Assembly: GCA_003427395.1 (NCBI GenBank)
Contig: BFEA01000037.1
Location: 1,673,081-1,707,231 of the forward strand
Length of the DNA stretch: 34,151 nucleotides
Direction of reading: 5' to 3'
DNA from: Chara braunii
Taxonomy: Eukaryota > Streptophyta > Charophyceae > Charales > Characeae
The position numbers and the translations under genes were made by a program. The stretch's first letter is position 1. Every line of letters starts with the position of its first letter. The notes under the pieces are model-generated. The model had not been told where the DNA came from. It ran no database searches and worked only from the letters and a program-made list of their open reading frames with translations. Shown piece by piece: positions 17,361-26,215 of the stretch.

Positions 17361-17648
17361 TCATAGCTCATGTGGTACCGTATGTATCCTGATCATTGAG
17401 ATCATATCAACATCTAACCTTCCTCGTTCGTTATGGTCAAAGACATATGCCAGATGTATGTCCTTTAAAGTACTAATGAGGAAGTCAGTTTCTGCGTTAG
17501 TAAGAAATCCATCGTCTCCAATGATCATTTCTTTGATCCTATCTGTCAATCGACACGGTCGTTCCTTCGCCTTCATCTTCATTATCCTGATCCACTCTTT
17601 CTCCTCTTTGTAATAAATCTCTTGGTCATGAGTGATCAAGACGGGCAC
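17361..17648 (-). pseudogene. Element 2 N-terminal RT segment
   Basis: A 95-codon segment begins PVLITHDQEIYYKEEKEWI and ends RLDVDMISMIRIHTVPHEL, matching Element 1 (VPVLVTEDEEVYYERERGLI and VDVDKIPMIHIHTVPHEPW). It ends at a stop where the next residue should be Trp. The 80 bases to the palm segment contain another break. Confidence 0.8.
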
Positions 17649-17712
17649 AGGTTGCGCTTTCTTGCCTATTTTCTTATGTTTGCGCTTCGACCCAGTGACA
17701 AGTTTCCGTCCA

Positions 17713-18269
17713 CTAAAAATGACCCTGCTTTGATGCGGGCGTAACCAATGTGCTTACCTCATGCGGCTCGTCCAATCGATAAGTCAAAGTCATATTACCT
17801 GCGCCTCCCACATCAGATATCACATCGGTTAATGCCTGTACCAACCCAGGGTCAACTGAAGATTTCGTCGAAAGAAAATATATTGTCTGAGATATATTTG
17901 GCAGTGCAATAGAAAATTCTTTTGGTTCATCATAACCGTCAAAAGACTCTTTCTCTCTCCCAAGTCTTTCAAATTCCGGGAAAGAGTAGGATCCGGGGTT
18001 AAGCCGGTTCCTTGAGTTTTCAGGCCCCGTGTTTTCGCATTTCCTCACTTCATAATATCCACATACAGAACACACAAGGCGATAAACATTGAGCCATCAT
18101 ATTTATTAATGATCAAGATCTCTGTTCGGCACAAAAGTGATCTTCCCAGCAATACCTCATGCTCAACTCTGGCCAAAACATAAAAGTAGCTACGAGTTTT
18201 AACCTTCCCCACCGTGACCATGACATCACTGGCTGTGTCACAGAAAGGGGTTGATCCACTCGCACCCAC
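17713..18269 (-). pseudogene. Element 2 protease end and connector
   Basis: Two overlapping minus-strand segments (18269-18045 and 18075-17713) in different phases cover the protease C-terminus (ARVEHEVLLGRSL, the hydrophobic-G hallmark) and the connector (YYEVRKCENTGPENSRNRLNPGS). The phase change lies at about 18060. Confidence 0.7.
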
Positions 18270-18275
18270 TTGGAA

Positions 18276-18791
18276 TCAAGTAGCAGATTGATTGATCCGG
18301 ATTCCAGCCTCAATAGCTTCTCTCTCTCTCATGATATTCATTTCAGCATCATCATCAATCAAAGCAGAGTACTCACCTTGTCCAACCTGTACCTTCAAGA
18401 GACCAGTGGCAACACATCGCCAGTCCATTTTGGTTCCTGCAGGTGCCCAATTGGCTTCCGGAGGGAGGATATCACCAAACTCGACAGTCATGACCTTCCT
18501 CCGCGTTAATCGCTGCTTGAACTCGTCGCGGATTTTTTGTGATGCTGCCAAAAATTCCTTCAGCGTGACTAAGTCACGCCGACTTTCCAAAATATAGTCA
18601 ACGATCTTTTCAATGTTAATTCTTTTTTCAATAAGAATTGTGTAAATATTCTTCTTACAGCGAGGTTCCTTCTCCTCGACCACCTCCTTTCCCTTCTTCT
18701 GTGTCCCGTTCTGAAACTCGCTGTCTTGCCTGCCGCTCATCTTCGGCACGCAGCCTCTCGCCTTCTTTTTTTGAATCACTTTGCTCATCAT
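18276..18791 (-). pseudogene. Element 2 protease N-terminal part
   Basis: This is an open segment of 171 codons. After a lysine-rich start come TLKEFLAAS, FGDILPPEANWAPAGTKMDW and the active-site region SALIDDDAEMNIMRE. Here the catalytic Asp is present but the following T/S-G is D-D, so the loop is damaged in a different way from Element 1 (NTG). Confidence 0.75.
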
Positions 18792-19047
18792 CTGGAATAA
18801 GGACTTCTTCCACCGGTTCCTTCGTTCCTCCTTCTGCTGCTGTTTTTTTGTGCAAGGTCTTTCTGGTCTTACGTACCTGTGGTAATGTCGTTGGAGCCGG
18901 TCGCTTAAGTACTGGCCGAGACATCAGAGTAGCAGCCATGGGTCTTGGACCAGATGAAGATTCAAGGGCAGATGGAGAAGTATTATCTGGTCTATCCCAC
19001 CCCCCGAATACGTATACATTAGGTAGACCAGGCCATTCCTCATCCAT
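18655..19047 (-). pseudogene. Element 2 charged gag-pol linker
   Basis: A 130-codon segment rich in Pro, Ser and then Glu/Arg (about the last 50 residues) overlaps the protease frame in another phase. It occupies the same place as 3039-3536 in Element 1 (both contain MRPL/MSRPVL- and ERLR-like text). No catalytic motif is present. Confidence 0.5.
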
Positions 19048-19059
19048 GTCGAGACACAG

Positions 19060-19440
19060 CTAAACAACCACATCTCGACATTTTCTGATTTTCTTAGTTA
19101 CTTTTTGCGCTCGTTGAATGAGTACTTCTCCTTGTTCCGTTAGTTCGCCCAGTTCCACCTCTGAATCATCCATCTGCAGAGATCGAAATGCTTCTTCTAT
19201 TCGGAAGAATTCTTCATCTTCCAGCAATGCTACTCTGAAGGTGGTCGGCAAACTCTTCCCTATTCGCCGGAAGACTTCCTTCCTTATGCCCCCTTTGATG
19301 TCCGGATCGATAAGAGTTCCCTCAAAATCAAAGACTTCCCCGCGAATGGTAGTATATACGATTTTGTTTGCCTCGTCTTTGACGAGGATTTGACAAAATC
19401 GCATAATGTGCCCCTTTTGGACGCAATACTTACATGTAAG
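19060..19440 (-). pseudogene. Element 2 nucleocapsid with intact zinc knuckle
   Basis: Starting from the duplicated block, the minus strand reads CKYCVQKGHIMRFC at about 19436-19395, a complete CX2CX4HX4C knuckle, then QILVKDEANKIVYTT and an acidic tail to 19060. It corresponds to CQHCDQQGHTIRFCYI in Element 1. The start drawn at the internal Met is artificial; the true frame runs in from the duplicated region, where a TAG replaces the Trp of the other copy. Confidence 0.8.
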
Positions 19441-19708
19441 ATCCTTAGCCTAGTTATCGCGTCCTCCGAAATCCCTTCGTCTTCGCCCACGACCTCCTCT
19501 AGTTTGTTGCTGGCTAGGTCCGGGTTGAGATTGCTCAGGCTGTGCTTGGATGTTTATAATGTGCCCCTTTTGGACGCAATACTTATATGTAAGATCTTTA
19601 GCCCAGTTACCGCGTCCTTCGAAATTCCCTCGTCCTCGCCCACGACCTCCTTCAGTTTGTTGCTGGCTAGGTCCGAGTTGAGATTGCTCAGGCTGTGCTT
19701 GGATGTTT
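19403..19708 (-). repeat. 153-bp in-frame tandem duplication over the zinc knuckle
   Basis: 19403-19555 and 19556-19708 are two copies of one 153-bp block (51 codons) with about a dozen differences. Each copy encodes an Arg/Gly-rich stretch (GGRGRGRGNF type), a Gln-rich stretch and the first half of the zinc knuckle. In the upstream-in-sense copy the first Cys codon is TAT and the knuckle is cut at the junction; only the downstream copy continues into a full knuckle. Confidence 0.95.
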
Positions 19709-20600
19709 CCGCCGTTCCCTCCGTTCCCACCATTCTTTCCTTGTTTCTTTGAGATCCCCCGTCCTCCTCGAATTTAATTCAAAGCCTTTCTTTCGGTTTT
19801 TGGCAGCTTCCTAGGGGGTTCTTCCTTCTCGCTTTCGCTTTCACTGTTGCTCGCAATAGCAATTTCCTTCTCTTTTCTCTTACCCCCCTTTGCCTTAATC
19901 ATCATAATCTCCAACTTCAGACGCTTTGCACGCATGTCCGCTATCATTTCCTTAATATCCGACAAGGTCTTAAATACTTCACGATCCTTGTTTTTTCCGA
20001 TATCTTCTTTTTCACGATCTTCTTTTCGCAGTTTCAGCAACCGGTAAAGCATTTGATCGAAACTCCCTGCCAAGAGGTCGACTTTTATCTTTGGCCAATC
20101 ATATCGCTCCTCCATATCTTTCATCAGCTCCCTCTGCTCAACCTCTCAAAAGTTGTCCAGAAAGATAAGACATTTGTCCTTATCAGGCATATCAGGTATC
20201 AGCCGAGCAACTCGTTCAAATTTTGTCAAAAATTGTTTGGCTGACCCGAACTTCAGTCGGACGACTTTCCGGATATTAAATCTAGCAGTTGATCCTCCAA
20301 ATGGTATTTATCCAACAATTTTTCCTTGAACTCAACCCAGTATTTCAATCCACTCACCAGGGTCATCAACTCCTCCTTATATTCTACCTTTGCAGTATCT
20401 TTTTACTTTCTGCAATATTTCCGCATCAGTCTATTCCCGAGAACTCACTAATTGTTCAAATTTATCGGTCCAACCTGACGCGTTGTTGTCATCGAACAAA
20501 GACACTTCCACCTTTGGAAGCTGATCCCTTTGAGTGGTTGATTATTGGATTGCTTTGGCCAATTCCCTGATATCATTCCTCCTCTCATCGCCATTTCCGC
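19709..20600 (-). pseudogene. gag: Element 2 gag capsid region
   Basis: The best open part is 20124-19774 (116 codons), with RYDWPKIKVDLLAGSFDQMLYRLL, a Lys/Glu-rich helix and a Ser/Glu tail. Reading upstream through stops gives LPKVEVSLFDDNNASGWTDKFEQL, KFGSAKQFLTKFERVA and IPDMPDKDKCLIFLDNF, a typical retroelement capsid pattern. This is the region missing from the 5' side of Element 1. Confidence 0.7.
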
Positions 20601-21281
20601 CAACCATCTTGAGTAGCACATAAACAATAACATCACACATATATATTTCAATCAACTGTTCCTTGTTTTTCCAACTCTGTACAGTTTTTCTAGCTTTTCA
20701 TCTGAAAACAAAACAGAAACAAGCTTAGATTATAATTTCTTAATATTTTATTACCCGAGTGTTGTTCCACCAGGGACAACGGTAGTTTGTCTTTATCCCT
20801 GACAACGGCTCCACCTGTCGAGCGCATCGGCCCTCGCCTTTTCTGTCGAAAAGGCGGAAGCCCTCCCGACCATGTCACACAAGGTTAAAACGAAACAAAT
20901 TAGAGACAACTCAGGGACAACACATAATTAACACCGTGAGCCGCCGAGATGGCCGTGGTCGCGTCGTTCCTTCGCCGCTCTAGCCGAGTGCGCCAGCTGT
21001 ACATCCCGTGGTTCCCTACGACAGGATAGGTTCCCGTGGGGCATAAACTTTCTTCCCCAAGGGGTTGTCACCACCCTTAGGGGTATATCCCCACCGAGCT
21101 ACTGACCCACGTGCGAAAGTTTTTATGTGCAATCGCAGGATGAGTCAACCGAGGACGCTTGCTCGCTGTAGTATAGGTATAAGCGAAAAACGCCTATTGA
21201 ACCCGAACGTCGTTTGTTACTTAGGGCGCCAATCTCCTAAGGATGAAGCGTACGCTGGTCGACTAGGGCGATCTCAACCAA

Positions 21282-21283
<2 letters not shown>
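20601..21283. other. Non-coding 5' flank of Element 2 with hairpins
   Basis: No gene is seen. A clear hairpin lies at 20835-20856 (CGCCTTTT / AAAAGGCG, loop CTGTCG), and weaker ones at about 20771-20801 and 21221-21237. 20940-21020 is GC-rich. An LTR might be here, but its partner is not visible. Confidence 0.5.
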
Positions 21284-21317
<34 letters not shown>

Positions 21318-21362
21318 CTTATCAAGGTGAACTCATGCAAGTCCTTATTATATATATATATA
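21284..21362. repeat. (AT)n microsatellites
   Basis: An uninterrupted AT run covers 21284-21316 and a second, shorter one lies at about 21348-21362. The sequence from 21363 to 21562 is AT-rich and holds nothing recognisable. Confidence 0.95.
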
Positions 21363-21562
21363 AAGTCATCCTTTCAGTCAATCATTTTACCAATCATTGT
21401 TGTGAGATCATACCACAATGTTTAATATAATTGATCTAGTCTGATGAAATAATCATGCTAGTATGATTTCCTCCTCTTTATTGATATGGTTCTATAATAT
21501 ATTGAGTTTCCCATTAAGATATAGAGAAAGAACTCTTTCAATCTTTAGATTAAAGCCCACAG

Positions 21563-22390
21563 TCAGACCCTTTTTAAGTCTGATTTCAGTATCAATGCGG
21601 TCTTGGCGTCGTGGTGCTCGACCAAGAGCTGAGTACGAAGGCCTCGTGCGTCAGGGATGAAAAGTCGGCGAGTGCCTTTGGTATCGATGTAGAGGAGATT
21701 GTTGTGGAGGGAGTAGTCGGGAACTGGGTCAAGATCGCGGAGCTTGTTGTAAATGGTGGCGAAGTCTGAGCAGGAGAGATAGCCTTGGGTGTATCGATGA
21801 TGGAGTGATGGGAGGAGTTGGATATGAGTCATTGTGGCGTAGACTTTCTCGAGGGGCTTGTGGTCGGGTCGTCGAGAGAGGGCATCCGCAACGCGGTTGC
21901 TTTTGCCGGGGGTATGGCAAATGGTGAATGTGAACTGGGCAAGGAAGTCTCGCCAGCGGGCTTGGCGTGGAGTGATATCTTTCTTGGAGAGGATGGAGGA
22001 GACGATGGTGTTGTCGGTGCGGATGGTGAAGTATTGCCCGTCGAGGTACGGGCGCCAGACTGTGAGGGCGTGAATCACGGCGAGGAGTTCCTTCTCGTTG
22101 GAGGGGTAATTCATCTCCGCGGGAAGGAGCTTCTTGCTTGCGAAGGCGATGGGGTATTTGTCGGGTGGAGCCTCGAGGTGAGTGGGCGAGTCCTTGATGG
22201 AGGGGGTCTCGGCGGTGTCGCGGGGGAAATGTTGGGACAGTACGGCAGTGGTGACATAGAAATGGTGAGTGGGGGTGACAATCTTGAGGACAGGGGCCGT
22301 GGCGATGGTTTGCTTGAGTAAGTCGAAAGCGTGTTGGCGGCGATCGTTCCAATGGAAGGGCTCGTCCTTGTGGGTGAGTTCGTGGAGAGG
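21563..22390 (-). pseudogene. Element 3 RNase H and truncated integrase start
   Basis: In phase with the RT, the segment is open from 22388 to 21563. RNase H parts are YPSNEKELLAVIHALTVWRP, FTIRTDN (catalytic Asp), RQARWRDFLAQF and NRVADALSRR. The first RNase H Asp is missing: the text HFYVTTAVLSQHF lacks about ten residues that normally hold TDASD. After a linker come RRLFIPDARGLRTQLLVEHHD, the start of the integrase zinc domain, and the frame then ends at 21563. Confidence 0.85.
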
Positions 22391-23377
22391 TTAAGAGATC
22401 TCGAAAAAGTTGCGAACGAATGGGTGGTAATAGTTGGCAAGCCCGAGGAAGGAACGAAGTTGGAGGAGGGTCTTGGGTGGGGGGTACTCGACGAGGGTTG
22501 TGACCTTCGAGGGGTCCATACGGATGCCTTCAGCGGAGACAATATGGCCGAGGTATTCGATGCTCGAAGCGGCAAATGTACATTTGCTGAGCTTGGCGTA
22601 TAATTTTTGCTCTCGGAGGATCGAGAGGACTTGGCGGAGGTGATGAAGGTGGGACTCGAAGGTGGGGCTGAAGGCAAGGATGTCATCAAGGTAGACGACG
22701 ACACAGACTTCGAGGAGGTTGCAAAAGATGTGGTTCATGGTAGATTGGAAGGTAGCGGGGGCATTGGTGAGTCCGAATGGCATCACGAGGAACTCGTAGT
22801 GCCCGAACCGAGAGCGGAAGGCGGTCTTGTAGGTGTCCTCCTCGCGGATACGGATCTGGTGGAAGCCACTGCGGAGGTCGATCTTGGTAAAGTACTTGGC
22901 TCCATGGAGACGATCAAGGAGCTCGGAAATCCGAGGTAGGGGGTACTTGTTCTTGATCGTGATCTGGTTCAAGGTGCGGTAGTCTGTGCACATGCGAAGT
23001 TCCCAAGTTCCACCTTTCTTGACGAAAAAGCAGCTGGTTCCGAAGGGGGATGAACTTGGCTTAATGAACCCTTTTTCAAGGAGTTCACCAAGTTGCCACT
23101 TCATTTCTTCGGCTTCGGGGACAGAGAGTTGGTATGGAGGGCGGCAAGGTGGAGAATGTTCAAGTTCCAAATCGATGGTATGAGATACGCCACGATCCGG
23201 AGGTAGTCCGGCGGGTAAGGACTCAGGAAAGACGTCCCTGAACTCGTCGAGGATTGAGGTGATGGCGGGGTTGGAGGGGGGGGCTTGATCGGGTTTGTCC
23301 ATCGGGAGTAAGTCCTCGGGACGTTCGCGATCAAGGACAAGACAGTAGTAGGCGGAGTCGAGGTTTAGGCGAGCCAT
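22391..23377 (-). pseudogene. pol: Element 3 reverse transcriptase (YLDD type)
   Basis: This open segment of 328 codons contains GFIKPSSSPFGTSCFFVKKG, LRMCTDYRTLNQITIKNKYP, the first catalytic Asp in FTKIDLRSGFHQIRI, MPFGLTNAPATFQSTMN, the catalytic YLDD box (VVVYLDDILAFS), the LGH(I/V)VS motif and LLQLRSFLGLANYYHPFVRNF. All RT core motifs are intact. It ends at TAA 22391-22393; the next codons in the same phase continue the protein, so a single substitution made the stop. Confidence 0.95.
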
Positions 23378-23439
23378 GTGGAGGAATTGGTGCGGGGTGA
23401 CAAAGCCTTGGGAGGTTGGATATGGGAGATAGGGGATGT

Positions 23440-24117
23440 CGATGGTTGTGTCGGGGGGGGTTGGTGAGGCAAAGGAAGTTGTGGTGGAATGCGTATTGCA
23501 TGTAGCGGTCCAGCCACCGGGTTCCTAAGACGATGTCGCACATCAAGTGCATGACATCAAACGAGACCTGACTGCGGAGGGTTCCGACGGTTATGGTGGT
23601 CTCGGCAACTGTGCGGTCTACTACGACGGCGGTGTCTTTGTCCCCTAGGCGAATCGTGATCGGGGAGTCATAACCGGTAGAGGTAAGACTGGCTTTGCCG
23701 ACACACGCGTCGGTGATGAAGTTACCGGTGGCTCCAATGTCGAGGAGGGCCCGAAACTTAGTTGTAGACGCACCAAGGGTGGCAGCGATGAATTTGAGGT
23801 GGAAACGAGATGAGTTGGCGGTGGAGATGATGGTGTTGAGGCGGTGTTGTTCGCTGCCTAAGCGGACAAGCCGATCGTGTCAGGCTTGTTCCTCAACAAC
23901 ATCGAAGAAGGTGATAGTGGATGGGTTTGGAAGAAGGGTAGAGGAGCATGAGGCAGTGGGAGGTGTTTGCGACGCCTGGGAGTCGTCTGGTGGAGGAGGC
24001 ATCACCGGACAGGGGGGAGGCAGACGAATTGTTGATGCCAGACCAATGTCCTGGGGACTGTGTTCATGATGAGGGGGGACCCGCGCTTGCCGAGGGCGGT
24101 GATGCGGAGGTTGCGGG
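23440..24117 (-). pseudogene. Element 3 aspartic protease region
   Basis: The first part (24117 to about 23780) is a low-complexity spacer with stops. From about 23770 the minus strand reads LLDIGATGNFITDACV (active-site D-x-G-A-T-x-N-F-I; Ser/Thr at the second place is Ile) and about 70 residues later DVMHLMCDIVLGTRWLDRY, the ILG hallmark. Length and motif spacing fit a gypsy retropepsin. Confidence 0.8.
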
Positions 24118-24789
24118 TCAAGTGGAGGCAGACTGGCGGGTGAATCGTGCAGCGTTGGGGCAGTTGGTTTGTTGGTGCCCCAATTGGCGACAATGGAAGC
24201 AACCCCCTTTTGCTTGGAGGTAGGTGCGCTCCTCGGCTGTGAGTTTCTTGAGGCGGGAGGGTGGGGTAGATGAGGGTGGTCGTGAGCTGCGATCTCTACG
24301 CTCCATTCTCATGAATTGGACGACATCGAGTTCCTCGGAAGTGAGGGATGAAGAGTCGAGTGAATCGGAAGATGTGTCGGGGTCAGGTGTGGTGAACTTG
24401 TCCGAGGAAGTGATGGAGGTGGTGTCTTCGGGGGTGATGTGGTGGAAAAAGCGGGTGTGGGAGGTGCCGGGCGGGGGCTGGTGGTGGGGGTGGAGTCAAT
24501 CATGGTGAAGCATCCAAGAGAGGAGGTCAGCAAGGGGCATGTCGGGTTCGTGGGCGAGGGTAGTTGCAAGGTCTTTGTAGCATACTCGTTTGATGCGGGA
24601 GATGAACGCAAAGTCGGGAATGACGGTGTGGGGGAGGTGGTGGTGGAGGGAGCAGACGCATTGGGCGAAGCGGTCCGTGGGACCGGTCTGGCGGAGGTGG
24701 CAGAATTGTTCAAGGTAGTCGTCAATGGTTTTCTGGGGGCGGAAGGTGGCAGTGAGAAGGTTGGCCCATTGGAGGGGTGACGTAGTCCT
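24118..24789 (-). pseudogene. Element 3 gag, capsid C-terminus and zinc knuckle
   Basis: In the shifted phase the minus strand reads QWANLLTATFRPQKTIDDYL, EQFCHLRQTG and a helical stretch, has one TGA (about 24505), then a Thr/Ser-rich acidic tract and GCFHCRQLGHQQTNC, a perfect CX2CX4HX4C knuckle at about 24225-24180. The knuckle would bind genomic RNA. The frame closes after FTRQSAST at 24118. Confidence 0.85.
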
Positions 24790-25676
24790 CCGGAGGCTCG
24801 GCGGTTGCTAACTTCATCCATCCACCATTTGGCTGCATCGCCGAGGAGGCGGGAGGTGGCAATGGGGAGCCAGTGGGCAAGGGGCATGTGGTGGAGGTGA
24901 AAAGAGTTCTGAAGTTGGGTTAGGAAGAGGAAAACGTCCTCGTGGGGGAGGCCGGAGAAGGACATGATTTCACCAGATCGGAAGGAACGGGGGATTTCCC
25001 CGTCGCAGTGAACGATCTGCGCGAGGGTGCTGAAGTTGAGGTTATCGGGGGTGGTGTTGTAGCAGGTGTGGTCGATTTGGTTGCTGTCCTCAAGGAGGTA
25101 GTTGGGAGGGAGTTGTGGCATTGCGGGGTAAGCCCCGGAGGTGACTTGGGAATAGGTGGGACGGATGGTGGGGACGGTGGAGGTGGTCATGATGGGTTGG
25201 GAGAGGGTTTGGGAGTGAGGGGGGGGAAGAGGGTTGATGTGGATGGGCGAGGAATGAGGCGGAGTGCTGGATGCGCCGGATGAGGGAGGAGGTGGAGGGA
25301 ACGGAACGATCGTGGAGGTTGAAGGGTTGGTGGATGTGGTGGTAGAGGTGGTAGGAGTGGAGGAGATCGATGGGGGGTTGTTGCTGGAGGCGGTTGTGGA
25401 GGAGGGAGTGGTTTGCGCTGTGGAGGATGGAGTGGTTTGCGTTGTGGAGGATGGAGTGGTTTGCTCTGTGGAGGAGGGAGTGGTTTGCGCGGTGGTGACG
25501 ACCGTGATGGAGGGGATGGTCCCTTCGATCATGGTGACGGGGTCGCATATGGACGACATGTTGGCCTTTATGTCGTCGAGAGAAGCGGTGACGGAGGTTC
25601 GGAGGGTGTTGAGTGCATGGAGGATGGCGGAGAGGTCGGGGATGACCATCTGCGGTCCCGTGAGCGCAGGGTCCAA
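24790..25676 (-). pseudogene. gag: Element 3 gag, N-terminal and capsid part
   Basis: The frame opens at an ATG at 25676. Residues 1-60 look helical. Residues about 60-95 are a 24-bp tandem repeat (AQTTPSST units), followed by a Pro/Ser/Thr-rich linker. The capsid begins at about residue 230: SFSGLPHEDVFLFLTQLQNSF, then WLPIATSRLLGDAAKWWMDEV, a good match to the Retrotrans_gag pattern with the W-W/A-x-W helix. At about 24790 the frame shifts; the long ORF that continues to 24309 is out of phase and low in complexity from there. Confidence 0.8.
25396..25491 (-). repeat. 24-bp tandem repeat in Element 3 gag
   Basis: Four 24-bp units of GTGGAGGATGGAGTGGTTTG-type sequence encode Q-T-T-P-S-S-T plus one variable residue on the minus strand. 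The period keeps the frame; the low complexity also creates open shadow frames on both strands. Confidence 0.95.
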
Positions 25677-25689
25677 GTCGTTCCACTGG

Positions 25690-26215
25690 GGTCAGTGATC
25701 CATGGATTGCAGAAGAGCGGTTGTCTCAGGACTTCTTCTCTGTTACCTGGTGCCCCGTGTTTACTCGGCGTCATTTTGCGCCAGGCTTTGATGGTGGGAC
25801 TCCAATATGTGCTGACTGTTTGAGTGGGGTTTGTGTTGAGCTGTGCAGTATTGTGCTGTGCGGGGTTTCTCCTGCGTGGTCTGCCGGACTTGATTGTCCA
25901 GTCCTTTGCCATGAGCCAAAACAGGCCGTTCATGTTTGGAGGGGAGTTGATGGGAGCTAAGTTTCTGATGCTGTTTAGCGCCATTTGGGTCCATGAGAGG
26001 AACTGTCTGGTGAGAATCTTGATTATCCATTTCATCTGCAGTGCTATGGATTCCTGTTTTGGGTCGATTATCCCGAGGCCCCCTTCCTGGTGCTTCCTGG
26101 TGATGTGGTTCCATGCGACCCTGTTCATGCAAGTGTTCATGTTGGGGTCACCTGTCCACAGGTAGCATCTCACCCTGTTTTTAAGCTCCTTGAGGTCGTC
26201 GTCGGGGGGGGGACC
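25690..26215 (-). pseudogene. LINE ORF2 C-terminal segment
   Basis: This follows the RT after a one-base phase change at the G9 run 26204-26212 (C9 in sense). It reads VRCYLWTGDPNMNTCMNRVAW, HITRKHQEGGLGIIDPKQ and LQMKWIIKIL, the helical region typical behind plant LINE RTs, and ends CNPWITDPSG at the junction with Element 3. The open frame passes the junction by chance. Confidence 0.8.

Larger units (their letters stand above)
14375..20600 (-). mobile_element. Element 2: degraded relative of Element 1
   Basis: Read on the minus strand the order is capsid, zinc knuckle, charged linker, protease, RT, RNase H, integrase with GPY tail, collinear with Element 1 and sharing distinctive text such as LQRLNVVTVR, LDLYSG, QGWTN, PTVARWLTYI and GPYRIV. 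It retains the capsid region that Element 1 lacks. Catalytic residues are lost in RT and protease and the integrase Glu is changed to Asp, so it is older or more mutated. No LTRs are recognised. Confidence 0.85.
21563..25686 (-). mobile_element. Element 3: truncated conventional Ty3/gypsy element
   Basis: The minus strand carries gag with capsid and zinc knuckle, aspartic protease, RT with YLDD, RNase H and the beginning of integrase, in gypsy order. It stops at 21563 inside the integrase zinc domain; the catalytic core, 3' LTR and 5' LTR are absent. Its 5' end joins LINE sequence directly at about 25690. GC content and codon use (many GAGs and TCCs) differ from the AT-rich Element 2 next door. 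Confidence 0.9.

Noticed and set aside
24975-24984. AGATCGGAAG, the start of the Illumina TruSeq adapter
   Set aside because: Only ten bases match, and on the minus strand they encode part of a sensible Element 3 gag sequence (SFRSGE), so it is a chance match.
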